A DNA stretch of 64,000 bases, from assembly GCA_030068145.1 (NCBI GenBank), contig JAPJBO010000532.1:1-64000 (forward strand), in the 5' to 3' direction. Shown in pieces: positions 38,606-50,025 of the stretch. The notes under the pieces are model-generated. The model worked only from the letters and a program-made list of their open reading frames with translations. It did not search any database and was not told the DNA's origin. Source of the DNA: Diplonema papillatum. Its lineage: Eukaryota; Euglenozoa; Diplonemea; Diplonemida; Diplonemidae. Position numbers and translations under genes: made by a program. Each line of letters begins with the position of its first letter. The stretch's first letter is position 1.

Positions 38606-38815
38606 GCTGCCTTGTGCTTACTTCGAAGGAGGCTAGAGGGGGAGAAACAATACAACTACAAAGTGGGTCTTTTTTGTTGAACGCTTACGCCCGCCCCTAA
38701 ACCCAGATTCACCTGTGTTTCGTGTGGGCTACAGCACATTTACCTCCTTTGATCTATCGCAACTGGCAGTCTCCTCAAGCATTTCCTACAAAGCAGGTGC
38801 TTATACAAAAAATAA
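38606..38815 (+). mobile_element. SINE-like family B, near-complete copy
   Basis: From AGGGCTGCCTTGTGCTTAC through ACTACAAAGTGGGTC and ACGCCCGCC to GGTGCTTATACAAAAAATAA. It directly follows the family C tandem. Confidence 0.6.
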
Positions 38816-39065
38816 ATGCGTATTTTTTGTTGAAAGAGAAGTGGGGGGCAAGGGTACCTAATATCGAGAGTCCCCCCGGGACCCGAGTTAGCATTATTAG
38901 CAAATGTCAGCCCCGCCTCCGCGGTCCCCTCGACGTCGCGTGCGACCTTGAGTACCGCTGCGAGTCGGCGGTTGTTTGCGGTGAATGAAAGAAAGGACGG
39001 GACATCAGTCCCGACCACCCTCTTCACCCAACTCACCGCGCCCGACCTGTCGAGTTGCTTCGGCA

Positions 39066-39212
39066 TTTTTGTTGAACGCTTACGCCCGCCACTAAACCCA
39101 GATTCACATGTGTTTCGTTTGGGCTACAGCACATTTACCTCTTTTGATCTTTTGCAACTGGCAGTCTCCTCAAGCATTTCCTACTAAGCAGGTGCTTATA
39201 CAAAAAATAACT
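39066..39212 (+). mobile_element. SINE-like family B, 3' part
   Basis: TTTTTGTTGAACGCTTACGC to TGCTTATACAAAAAATAACT. From 39213 to 40150 no gene was recognised; 39517-39660 is the A-rich repeat also seen at 8040-8170. Confidence 0.55.
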
Positions 39213-40149
39213 GGTGGGGGGGAAAATGTTTTTTGGGTTTGAAGAGCGCGTGGTGCTTGCACCACTGAGTCCAGGTTTTTTAATAGCGGATTTAGTGAAG
39301 GATTGTTCAGGAAACGGTCGTGAGCGAAACGGGGGAGGTGGGGGGGACACCTGATGGATGGATGGATGGTTCTTAACAAGATGCCTGGGGGGGGTTCCAG
39401 TGCTGATACTTCTCTCCTGAGACCCAAAACGAAGTTGCTAACCCTGGGTGGGGGTGGGTACCCCCCCCTCCTGGTGCAACCCACTGTGGACCTACTGTGG
39501 GACCCACCTTAGCTAAATTCTCTAAGGTGAAATGGTGGAAAAAGTGGGTCGAAAAAAAAAAATTTCGAGTGCTTTTTTGGGAGGATTTAGGCCAAAAAAA
39601 AGTTTTTTTTTTTTGGTCGCTGCTGTCACCCACCCACCCACCCCTTGTAGTACCCACCCACCCCTTGTTGCCGTCCGGCTGACAACGATGCCGAGTTTAG
39701 GGGCCTTAGCATCAGCACTGGGGGGGGTTCTCCGGTATGCCGGCAAGTGTCCGCCAGTGTATAGACAGAGTGTTGTCAACGTGCAAGGTGCTTTGCCTTA
39801 GGTGATGGCCAAACCCCCGGTAACTTTGTCCCGGGCCCTCCGGTTACAGGTACCCCTGGAAGGGGCGTGGGGGGGGAGAGCTTTGAGTGCTGGGTGCCGC
39901 ACAAAAAGCGAAGAAAAGACGCAAGGACACCGCGGCCGCCGTTATTAGCGATCGGCTTCGGAACGGGGCCTTCGTTCGTTGTGTTTTGTGTTACCGCCGA
40001 TCCCGAAGGGCGATCAGCTTGGTGTCTTGCGACCTTTGTTTGTTTGGCAGGGAGGTTTTTTGTTGGCACGCTTTAGTTAGAGAGTAGTAGTAGTTAAAGT
40101 CTCCGGGTGACCTTCGTCGTTATGGGGTGTGCTCTGAGTGTCGTAAGAG

Positions 40150-40315
40150 TGGTGGTTACACGGGTAAGAGGATCGGTGGGTACCTTAGTTGTTGGTCATT
40201 GGTGGTTTCGGCCAATGTCCACATAGCTTACTTACGGTAGACCCCCTCAGTATGGTGCCGCAGTAGGTGACTGTCTGTCTTCTAGGTACCGTCTGACCGT
40301 CTCTTTTCGCGGGAA
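40150..40315 (+). repeat. Dispersed repeat family J, copy 2
   Basis: Matches 33145-33300 in order, including GTAGGTGACTGTCTGTCTTC and GACCGTCTCTTTTCGCGGG. Confidence 0.6.
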
Positions 40316-41735
40316 AGCAGAGTTTTGGTTTCTCGTAATAACAATTAGTTGCAAAATCGAAAGAGAACGCTAGCGTGTTTGGGAAGAGATTAGCCTAACG
40401 GTAATATTCACTCACTAACAGACAGGCTAACTCTCCCCGGCACGTACAAATCACTATTTCGTTCATTGTCGACAACCTCATTCTTTATCATGGTGATTCC
40501 AAGCACGTTCTCCGGCCCCCCACCCGTCGTCTTTTAACTGATTGCTCAGACACGGTTGTAGGGGCCTTCTCCCCGTGACGGATTCGCCTGTGCTCTGGTA
40601 GCACGGGTGGTCCTGGCTGTGACGAGCTACGAACAGCCGCCTGACAAACCAGACTCACACCGCTGTCTGCAGACACTCAGGTTCCGCGCTTAGTGATGCC
40701 GTAGTGAGTAGTTGTCTGCTATGTGAAGTGTATGGTGGTTCCCTTTCGTTCTTTGTGCATTCCACACCTGGGTCCAACGGATCACGGGAGGAAAAGTCTC
40801 TCTGTTTGGGCAGAATCCTGCCTGCTGGTGTATGTTGAGCCGGTCCGTCCCATCTCTTGAAACTGCATCGAAGAGCCTGCCGCTGTTTATCACAGTGAAT
40901 CACGGTCCGCCGCGGTTTATCAGGTCCATCTCTAGTCCCTAGAGCTGCATCAAATTGCCCGGTGCTGTATTCTTCGGTCTATCACGGTCTATCAAGAGGG
41001 GATGGACCGGCTCAGTATGTTTGGCGCGAGCATCAAGTCTTCTTCCCGGGAATGCAAAATGTCTATGTCACTTTCATCACTTTTTCTTTCGTCGTCGACA
41101 ACTTTCTTACCAGGGTGTTTTTGGATGTGATGCCTCGGTAGTAGTTGTCTGCTGTAAAGTGCATGATTCTTCCCTTCGTTCGTTGTGCATTCCACGTGCG
41201 ACGCCGGCTTCTGTTCTTTAACTCGTACTTAGAATTGCTCTGCGTCATAATATCATGACCAATGCAGTTTCCTTCTTTGGGTGGGGCAGTGTTGGGAGCT
41301 AAGTTTTTGGCGAATCTGATAACAATACTCTAGGGGGAGCTTCTGCTCTTCGTATTGTCTGCCGAGAACCTTGAAGAAAGGAGAAAGTAAGAACACGTCT
41401 TTGTAACTGATATCACTGGCGCAAAGGGAATGTTGAGTGACTGCCTTAACCCGGGGGAACGAGCTTGGGCGAGGTCACCGTGGGGTTAGGGAGGGTGGGA
41501 AAACTTACTTTTTCATTTAACCGACCACACCCAAGGCTGTGTGAAGATGAAAATGTCTTGTCGACCGATGAACCTGGACGAGCAGTCGAAGGAGAAGCGA
41601 GGCACCAAGCGCGCCGAGCGCTACGATCAAGACAAGCTGAAGAGGCGAAAGCATGACACACCACGTGCGAAGACGTAACCGCGCCGCCGGCGATGCAGAT
41701 TATCGCCACAGATTCTTTGCGTTCTAACCCAAGAG
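40316..41735. repeat. Mixed dispersed DNA with a duplicated block and satellite-like monomers
   Basis: 40697-40770 and 41127-41200 share GTAGTTGTCTGCT, TTCGTTCTTTGTGCATTCCA-type runs. 40855-41010 contains GGTCTATCACGGTCTATCA and GAGGGGATGGACCGGCTC, related to the 128-bp satellite at 48.7 kb. A 43-codon basic frame (41547-41678, +, MKMSCRPMNLDEQSKEKRG...) is noted but unsupported. Confidence 0.4.
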
Positions 41736-41739
41736 TGCC

Positions 41740-41990
41740 CGTTCCCGGCGAGCTACGAGGGAACGAACCTGTAAGAGTGCCAACGCTACTCTTTCAATAA
41801 CGTACATATAAAAGGTGTCACGGGATAAGCCGGTAGCCGCTGCGCAGCGGCGACACAGTGCATGCTAATCCGTGTGGTTCATGTACTTAAAAGAACTCAA
41901 TGCTCAACGGCTTATCACGTGGGCGGCCCTGAGATTACCCCCTCAGGTGACACCACTTTATCTTTAGCCATACTTCAACACTCTTGTCAA
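41740..41990 (-). repeat. Family D copy with 52-bp module, inverted
   Basis: Bounded by GGTGTCAC (41814-41821) and GTGACACC (41947-41954). It carries the inverted module (GTGCATGCTAATCCGTGTGG). The flanks continue as in the 13.4-kb and 32.6-kb copies. 42000-42940 shows no recognised gene. Confidence 0.65.
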
Positions 41991-42944
41991 CTTTCGTGGT
42001 GCATCAACTCCCTCAGTGAAACTGTGAGAAGCGCCGGCTACCTTCTACGGCTGCGCAGTGGATCTGGTCCAAGTGCAAGTTAAGCACAAGAATCGATGCG
42101 CACTGCCACGTAAAAGTCTGCCCGCCGATGCGTTTTGGCAACTGACGTCAGAATGAGTGCTGTCGCGGCCGCGGCTGGTCCATTGCGCAAATGCCTCGTC
42201 GTGTAATTAAACACGCGCATGAACGGACCAACGTCCTGTCCCTATCTACTATCTGTGGAGAAGTCAGCCGTCGAGGGACTTGAACTTGTCAGCGGGGAAA
42301 GTAGACCCTGTTGAGTTTGACCCTAGTCTGAGCATGGTGCAGTGATTCAGTCATAGTTACTCCCGCCGTTTATCCGCGCTTTTGGCCCGATCGCTCAGCG
42401 TTGACAATCAGTGCACTGGGCAGAAGTCACATGCCACTCGCCACCGCTGTGATAAAGCGAAATGCTGTGGTTTATTTAACCAGCAGTAGGATTGGATTTC
42501 TTACAACTGTGGGAATCCTCACAGTTCACAGAAAGCGGCAGAATACGTCGAGGAGGAGGGACTGGGTAGGGTCAAACAAAAATTTTGGGTTGGTAATGAC
42601 CTTTGCAAGTTCTTCCCGGTTCGTAAAACACACAAACAAGAACGTCCTGCCTTTTCCCTGAACGAGAACATCGCTTGGTTCTCCTCTTGCCTTTTGCAAG
42701 TGGCCTGCGCAATCAGCTGATGATGATTCCTCTTGTCACCAAAAGAACAAGGGTCACAAAGCGCGGTTTTTTAGTACTAACAATTCTTGTGGGTTGCCCT
42801 TCAATGTATTGTGCAGGCTAAAAAGACGTAGGCAGCGTGTTTTGGTGGTTGGTCAGAATTCCTTACCTGAATACACACAGGGTAAATACAAGTGGGAAAA
42901 CGATCAACCGGGCACGCACAAACAAAACGAAGCGCCTGTCTTTT

Positions 42945-43190
42945 TTTAGAGTGCAAGTTCGCTTAGGGAACCGGGGTTTTATAGTCTCCGGGTGACCGAA
43001 GTCATGAAGGTTCCTTTAAGGTATTGTATGTTTGTGTGTATATCTTTGCTGCCTGTTGCCGACTATTCGACTTACTGTAGCGCGCGCTCTTTTTTCCTAT
43101 GTGCTTTGCCAAGTCCATGGCTCTTGTGACCGACACCGAGTTCACGTTCGCAAGGAAAGCGATCTCGGGCCCCCCACGTGCGTACATGTT
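42945..43190 (+). repeat. Family F, good copy
   Basis: AGAGTGCAAGTTCGCTTAGG, CTCCGGGTGACC, GTATGTTTGTGTGTATATC and TTGTGACCGACACCGAGTTC. It ends at GTACATG immediately before a copy of the LINE-B target module. Confidence 0.6.
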
Positions 43191-43239
43191 TAGCATTGAG
43201 TTCTTTTAAGTACATGAACTACACGGATCAACATGCACT

Positions 43240-43361
43240 GCCTTGAAAGTCAGGTTATCGGATGACGTCGTCACCTGCCATTGCGTCGTCAAGGTCGAGC
43301 ATTTGTGGAGCTAGCGGGGTTTGGCTTTCTTGCGATTCCAAAGACTGAGTCGGCGAGTACG
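43240..43361 (-). mobile_element. LINE-B 3' fragment (122 bp)
   Basis: Nearly identical to 26767-26888, the last about 36 codons and 3' end of LINE-B. On both sides lies the target phrase TTTAGCATTGAGTTCTTT (43188-43205 and 43365-43382). This is a second, strongly 5'-truncated insertion at the same kind of site. Confidence 0.85.
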
Positions 43362-43662
43362 TATGTTTAGCATTGAGTTCTTTAAGGTGCAAGTGCCATC
43401 AAGGCAGGCGAGCACTGTTTAGCAGTGTGAGCTTGAAATGCATGTTTAGCAGGGGTTGCCATGTAGCCCGTATCGGTCTAGTGTCCTTTTTGACTGCAAC
43501 CGTGTATCCGCGGCTGTAAGCTAGCGGTATGCCCCTCACCTGACGGAATTGTTTGCTTGTTGTTTCCGTATCTCCGAGGCTTGGCTGATTTTTGTTGTTG
43601 TGTGTACTTGGTGTTTGGGGGGGGTTTCTCTCTCTCTTTTTTTTTCGTTCCTGCGTCAACCG

Positions 43663-43891
43663 GGAGCCAGGCTTCATGTGTTCGGCGGTACTGCAGAGCC
43701 ACGGGCCTACGGGTCAAGTGGCTACCTAAAGCATCAAGGCGTGGCGCATCATTGGGGCTTGGCGCTTGCGCTGAAACACAAGCCCGCCGAGACACTGTTC
43801 TGCCTCCGACTCAAGCCTTGAAGCGGCGTTGGTTTGACCGTCACGTTCCTGGACCAGGAGCGGCCTTTTTCTGTTTCTTTCTTCTCTTCTA
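43663..43891 (+). mobile_element. SINE-like family A, copy 3, with TSD
   Basis: Flanked by perfect 13-bp repeats CCTGCGTCAACCG (43650-43662 and 43892-43904). The tail is CTGTTTCTTTCTTCTCTTCT. 43905-44735 shows no recognised gene. Confidence 0.82.
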
Positions 43892-44753
43892 CCTGCGTCA
43901 ACCGAGGGCTTTAGCTACACAATGTTTTGGCGCCGCCAGATCCGGACTGGCCCAGGCGTCTTGTGGTGAGGAAGTCTTTCGTTCCTGGGGGGTTGTCCAT
44001 TTTTTTCCTTGCGCCAGGCGGCGAACGCAGTCCGACGATGCAGTGCCGAGCACCCACAACTTCTTCCCACACGCGTGGTTGGAACATAGCCGCAACATTT
44101 ACCGACGATGCTTCGTGGCTATCATAGCTAGAATCTTGTTCTTCCGTGGCCCGGGAAGAGGGGTCCAATGTCACATGATCGGCGCCGACGGAATGATCGT
44201 CCACCCGAGGAGATGTACACGCGGGGCCCTCCAAGGGAGCCCGAGCCTCCTCAGCACGGTGCAAGTGGCCAGCAGGCGGTTACCAACCAGACCCACCGCT
44301 TCGCGTCCGAAACCTTGCCGAAGGCTCAATTTCCGCTCCGAGCAGCAAATGAATGAACGAGACTGGCCAGGAAACGGCAGCCCTGGGCCATCGATTGCGG
44401 GTAAGTGTTGCGGCTATTCTGACCACACTGTGGGAAAGTTGTGGGTGGCTTTTGGTGTCTAACAAATGCAATTTGCCAAGAACAAAAACAGATCGATGGC
44501 AGCGTACCATCCTCACTCCCGTTAGATGAAACAAAACGGGTTTGAAGGAAGTGCGCACAAACCAGCCAAGTTTCATGGAGGACGCCCGAGTGCCAGGTTC
44601 TGGCAACACCAGTAGCTAATCCCCCCCCGGATATTGATGTTTCTTTCTAGTTTTGTTTCGGAGTAAGCCGTGGGAAGTGGCAGGGCTGCGGTGTCGTGTC
44701 ACCTCAAGTTCTGGTCGTTTACAGACTTCTCTTTTTGTTTTCCGCTTTCATTC

Positions 44754-45025
44754 GACGGGTACCAGGGAAAGCCTGCTACACGGGAGCCAAGCTTCACGTG
44801 TTCGGCGGTACTGTAGAGCCACGGGCCTACGGGTCAAATGGCTACCGATTTCCCAAACTAAAGCATCAAGGCGTGGCGCATCTTCGGGCTTGGCGCTCGC
44901 GCTAACACAAGCTCGTCGAGACGACGGAGTTGTAGCACTGTGCTGCCTCCGACTCAAGCTTTGCAAGCTGTGGTTGACCGTCACGTTCCTGGACCAGGAG
45001 CGGCCTTTTTATTTCTTCTTCTTTC
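44754..45025 (+). mobile_element. SINE-like family A, copy 4, with TSD
   Basis: Flanked by perfect 14-bp repeats TTCCGCTTTCATTC (44740-44753 and 45026-45039). The body starts GACGGGTACCAGGGAAAGCC and ends in a T/C-rich tail. Confidence 0.85.
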
Positions 45026-45151
45026 TTCCGCTTTCATTCACATGATTCACTCCACACGTGTGTTGTTGCACCAAACGGAACTAAACCTAAGGAAGAACAA
45101 ACGGTAAGTGCCAAAGCAACCCTCGGGACCTTCCCCGAGAGCTTCGCATGC

Positions 45152-45194
45152 AAAATCAGGTTTCGCATGCCTTCGAAATGCGAAACCTGATTTT
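45152..45194. other. Perfect 17-bp hairpin
   Basis: AAAATCAGGTTTCGCAT (45152-45168) is followed after nine bases by its exact reverse complement (45178-45194). It lies outside any recognised element. From 45200 to 46770 no gene was recognised. Confidence 0.75.
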
Positions 45195-46773
45195 TGAACG
45201 CTGTTTCATTCAAGATCAATTGATCCATCGGGTCTTCATCTCGTGGTTGATCAGGGGGGTTTGAGCCACGCCTATTTCCTGGAAGTGCATAGAATTGCCT
45301 GCTGCTGTCTCTCACAGTCTACCAGCAGTCCACCAGCCGGGGTTGGATCGGCTCAAAGATCCGTACTTCCACAAGATATGCGACGCTCGCTTTCTCCCCG
45401 GTTTTGCATTTCTCCAGCCCTCCAGCTCTCCCCAACACGGTGGGTATGGTCCTTTGCCAGAGGGAGCCGATGCCTCACGTGCTCGCATTTCTGGAACTCC
45501 AGCCTCAACTCCAGCTTCTGCGGCTGGACTCCACCGTGTATGGCCTTCCGGGATAGTTAACCCTGTCGCCAAGAGGGTCTGCCTGAGGTCCGGCTTCGGA
45601 GCATCGGACCCCCCGAAATACCCGAGTTCGGTCTCGGAGGTTCTCGAGCTGGAGAAGTGCAAAAGAGGAAAGGTGGGCGGGGAGATTGCGAGAACGTGCC
45701 CGGAGTGGAATACGCGCTCAACGCCTCCCCCGTCGTCCCATCAGCACCATGTTTCGGTCCTTGAAGCCAGGGGGCGCATAAGGTAGGACCATCATTTGCA
45801 CCCCAACAGAATCCCAGAGCTTCCATCATTTTCCCTCAGAATTTCCAGAGGAACGTCAAAACCCACGGACACCTTCGCACCTACAACGAAAGGTTGCGGA
45901 GGGGGTGCTGGTTCGATCACTTCGACTTCGTGTGCGTGCCGGTTTGTGTCGTTTTCCCACTTGTTGTTGTTACTCTGTGTCATTTTCGGGTTGGGAATGC
46001 TGATCAACCCACCAAATCACGCTGCCACACGTTTTTTCAGCCTGCACAACCCGCAAGATTGTCAGGACTAAACGGATGTTGCGATGCCGCCACCCGCTCG
46101 CAGGTTTGTCATGCGGCTATTCGCAGCTCGTCACAGCCAGGACGTGCTACGAAGAGCACAGGCAAATCCGTCACGGGGGAAGACCCCCCTGCAACCGTGT
46201 CTGAGCAACCAGTTAAAAAACTCTGGGCTGTCGCCCGGATTGTGTAGAGGAGAGGAGGGATGGAAGGGGGGGAGGGCACCTACCCACATCAGCTTATACT
46301 GATTTCGGCCGAGTGTGGATACGGCTTAGGGATGTCCCTACCCCCCGACCCTTCATAGAGCATGGAGGATACGCAACGTTTCCGGGAGGGAGCGGGCTGG
46401 TTGGATTGGTTTCTTGTTTGCTTGTTTTTTTTCCTAACAACAGCGAGTGTCAAGATTAGTCCACCCGAATGCAGTTTATTTTCTTCCGGCAGGGTTTTCT
46501 ACCGGAAATTGTTGATTGGGAAGGCGGCTCTTTTTTTTCTTTCCGAAAGGACCCGAAGGAGGTCGTCGGAATGTGAGGATGCGTCGTGGACGACGCTTTC
46601 CCTTGCTTGATTTTGAATATTCGGTATTCCGGATCATTGGTTTGTCGTTATTGCCCCCTCCCCCAACGGGAGAGTTCCCTTCGCAGAAATAAGCGCCTGG
46701 TCACCCGCAAAACCGCTGACACAAAACAGTTGACGAACAGCGAGGGAAGGTTGTTTTCGTTGAACGCGGTGGG

Positions 46774-46922
46774 GTCCAGCCTCAGAAGAGAAGCTGGAGT
46801 TGAAGCTGGGGTCGGGTGGCTCCCCGGCTTTTCGGGCGTGGATTACACGCATTTTGGTTGTAGCACAACCGCTTGGGTGTGACTACGGCGTAACCTCTTC
46901 AACTCCAGCTTCTGAGGCTGGA
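46774..46922. mobile_element. Small inverted-repeat element, about 150 bp
   Basis: The arms TCCAGCCTCAGAAG...CTGGAGTTGAAG (46774-46805) and CTTCAACTCCAGCTTCTGAG plus GCTGGA (46897-46922) are inverted copies; the left arm has a five-base AGAAG duplication. One related arm is at 45490-45527. Confidence 0.5.
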
Positions 46923-47089
46923 CCTCGCTGTGTACCTGATCGGTTTTACGTAAAAGCTGCATTCAGGAAGACGCAAGTGAAAACGCCACGGTTTGCGGGG
47001 ACGAGCTTTCTCATTTCCTCCTTCGTGCCTGGTATACAAAATCCGAGATTTTGGAGACGTGTCGGCGTGGCCCGCTTCTTCGCCCTTTT

Positions 47090-47275
47090 CAAGCCGGTCC
47101 ATACTGATAGACCGTGCATAGTGTACGGTGATGCACAGCTCCAAGCAATTCGAAGGGAATAGGATTGGACCTGATAGACCCAGAGGTACCATGGTACACC
47201 GCGATAGACAGCTACAGGCAATTCGATGCAGTTCTAGGGGGAGTAGGATTGGACCTGATAGGTCAAGGTGTCCCG
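47090..47275 (+). repeat. Two diverged monomers of the 128-bp satellite
   Basis: GATAGACAGCTACAGGCAAT, TCGATGCAGTTCTAGGGGGA and GTAGGATTGGACCTGATAG occur twice with changes, matching the 48.7-kb array. 47280-47950 shows no gene. Confidence 0.65.
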
Positions 47276-47959
47276 CGAGTGATCAGTTTGGTTGCGACCT
47301 TGGTTGTTTGGAGGCATTTTCTTTTTGGGAAAAATTCGCTTATATCCCAAAAGCCAAATTTTCGTTTCGCGTACATCCAATGAGCCCAATTTCGTTTCGC
47401 CGAAAAAAATCCAAATTGTAAAGCGATTTTTTTCCTACCTTTTTTTCCCTGACGACAGCGAGCGTCAGGTCAGTGGATTCTTTACCGGCGGAATTTGTTC
47501 TGGTTGGCCCCCCTGTTTCTCGTTCGTTGTAGGAATTTCTGATCATCACAACCACACGCCGCTCACTAACGCCTCTGCGAGCTTTCCCGTCCGCGCCGAT
47601 AGCAATACAGGTGACACGCAAGTGAATGCGCTTTTTTCGAGGCTTACTGCCAGGTGAGCTCGTCACCTGCGTCTCCCCCCGAAATCAGATCTTGAATGAA
47701 TGGTTGATTCATCAGCGAAAACACAGACGGCTGGCTGATTCGCGACTCAGACAAGGCATTCCGACAGCACATACAAATGCGCTTCTCGTAAGTGACTTAC
47801 TGTCAGATTAACCCGCGTCTACGTCAACAAGGCGTTCCGACAGCACTACGCGATAGGACGCAAGTAAGCGCCCATTTCGCAGGATTTACTGTCACGTGGA
47901 ACAATTGTAAAGTCCCCCCCCCAGCCCCCCGAACACAGATTGGCTGATTGCACGGCGCA

Positions 47960-48240
47960 CTCCAGCAACTTTTGCTCGAGCTAAAGTCCGGCCTCAAGTG
48001 GGGATGTGACCACACCCAGAAATACCAGAAATAGGGTATGTGTCACACCCTATTTGCGGATGTGACCACACCCAGAAATAGGGTGTGCACACCCTATGTG
48101 TCAAGCAACTTTTGCTCGAGCTAAAGTCCGGCCTCGTGCGGATGTGACCACACCCAGAAATAGGGTGTGCACACCCTATGTGTCACACCCTATTTGCGGA
48201 TGTGGAGAGTCTGGTTTCACTCGAGCAAAAGTTGCTGGAG
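47960..48240. mobile_element. MITE-like element with perfect 21-bp terminal inverted repeats
   Basis: CTCCAGCAACTTTTGCTCGA-G (47960-47980) has an exact inverted copy at 48220-48240. Inside, GATGTGACCACACCCAGAAA occurs three times and AGCAACTTTTGCTCGAGC recurs at 48104. The palindrome AGGGTGTGCACACCCT appears twice. No TSD could be assigned. Confidence 0.7.
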
Positions 48241-48359
48241 TTGCTGGAGCCGTGTGGTCGCGCAGCCAGCTGGTGAATACTTAATCCGGGCGGGATCGCT
48301 CTTTCACTTCTGGTACACTCTCAGCCCCCCGCTTGAGCAAGCCAACAGCGCGACAGCAA

Positions 48360-48650
48360 TACGAATGGACTTGTCTCAGACTAACTGTTAGAAGAACTCG
48401 ACATTTGTCTCACTTGTCCCCGACTTACTGTCAGAAGAACTTGACGTTTGTCTCACTTGTCTCAGACTAATTGTCAGAAAAACTCGATATTTGTCTCGCA
48501 AGTGCGTGGCGTTTACCCATGAAAATAGGTCGTGTTCGAGTTTTTTTTGGGGCGGCATTCTCGCGGCAATTACGCAGGGGGGTAACGCGCAAAGCAAACG
48601 CACTTTTCGTAAAGCGTCTTGTCAGAAGAACTCGTCATCTGTCTCACAAG
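48360..48650. repeat. Short tandem units GTCAGAAGAACTCG
   Basis: GTCAGAAGAACT(C/T)G followed by ACRTTTGTCTCACTTGTC recurs at about 48386, 48430, 48472 and 48624, with variable spacing. Confidence 0.55.
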
Positions 48651-48702
48651 TGCGTGCCGTTGCCAGCAATACGCGGCATTCTTTTTCAGCTCCATAGGAG
48701 AT

Positions 48703-49985
48703 AGGGATGGACTTGATAGACCGTTGGTGTAACGTGATGGACCGTGGCGCGGCATGATGCATCGTGATACATCGATGTTGGTATGTTTAGCGATAGTCTG
48801 CAATAGCTGCGATAGACAGCGGCAGGCAAATGCGATGCAGTTCGAGGGAATCGGGTTGGACGTGATGGACCGTGGCGCGGCGTGATGCATCGTGATACAT
48901 CGATGTTGGTATGTTTAGCGATAGTCTGCAATAGCTGCGATAGACAGCGGCAGGCAAATGCGATGCAGTTCGAGGGAATCGGATTGGACGTGATGGACCG
49001 TGGTGTAGCGTGATGCATCGTGATACATCGATGTTGGTATGTTTAGCGATAGTCTGCAATAGCTGCGATAGACAGCGGCAGGCAAATGCGATGCAGTTCG
49101 AGGGAATCGGATTGGACGTGATGGACCGTGGTGTAGCGTGATGCATCGTGATACATCGATGTTGGTATGTTTAGCGATAGTCTGCAATAGCTGCGATAGA
49201 CAGCGGCAGGCAAATGCGATGCAGTTCGAGGGAATCGGATTGGACGTGATGGACCGTGGTGTAGCGTGATGCATCGTGATACATCGATGTTGGTATGTTT
49301 AGCGATAGTCTGCAATAGCTGCGATAGACAGCGGCAGGCAAATGCGATGCAGTTCGAGGGAATCGGATTGGACGTGATGGACCGTGGTGTAGCGTGATGC
49401 ATCGTGATACATCGATGTTGGTATGTTTAGCGATAGTCTGCAATAGCTGCGATAGACAGCGGCAGGCAAATGCGATGCAGTTCGAGGGAATCGGATTGGA
49501 CGTGATGGACCGTGGTGTAGCGTGATGCATCGTGATACATCGATGTTGGTATGTTTAGCGATAGTCTGCAATAGCTGCGATAGACAGCGGCAGGCAAATG
49601 CGATGCAGTTCGAGGGAATCGGATTGGACGTGATGGACCGTGGTGTAGCGTGATGCATCGTGATACATCGATGTTGGTATGTTTAGCGATAGTCTGCAAT
49701 AGCTGCGATAGACAGCGGCAGGCAAATGCGATGCAGTTCGAGGGAATCGGATTGGACGTGATGGACCGTGGTGTAGCGTGATGCATCGTGATACATCGAT
49801 GTTGGTATGTTTAGCGATAGTCTGCAATAGACAGCGGCAGGCAAATGCGATGCAGTTCGAGGGAATCGGGTTGGACGTGATGGACCGTGGTGTGGCGTGA
49901 TGCATCGTGATAATTCGGCGTTAGTATGTCTAGCAATAGTCTGCACTATCGTGATAGACATCGGCAGGCAATGCGATACAGTTCC
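48703..49985. repeat. 128-bp tandem satellite, about ten monomers
   Basis: GATAGACAGCGGCAGGCAAA starts at 48811, 48939, 49067, 49195, 49323, 49451, 49579 and 49707, exactly 128 bp apart. One shortened monomer (49826) and a diverged one (about 49944) follow. The central monomers are nearly identical. The unit contains GATGCATCGTGATACATCGATG, which is palindromic in part. The array abuts the 3' end of the gene at 50026. Confidence 0.95.
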
Positions 49986-50025
49986 AGATGGGAGTACGTC
50001 TTCCAGGTATGTACGGCACACTGTC

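Noticed and set aside
45243..45790. Plus-strand frames of 105 and 163 codons
   Set aside because: No motif and overlapping alternative frames; the region shares pieces with dispersed repeats (CCTCAACTCCAGC, GGTCTATC-type runs).
48570..50021. Repeated about 119-codon minus-strand frames in the 128-bp satellite
   Set aside because: The period is not a multiple of three, so frames rotate and the same peptide recurs mechanically.
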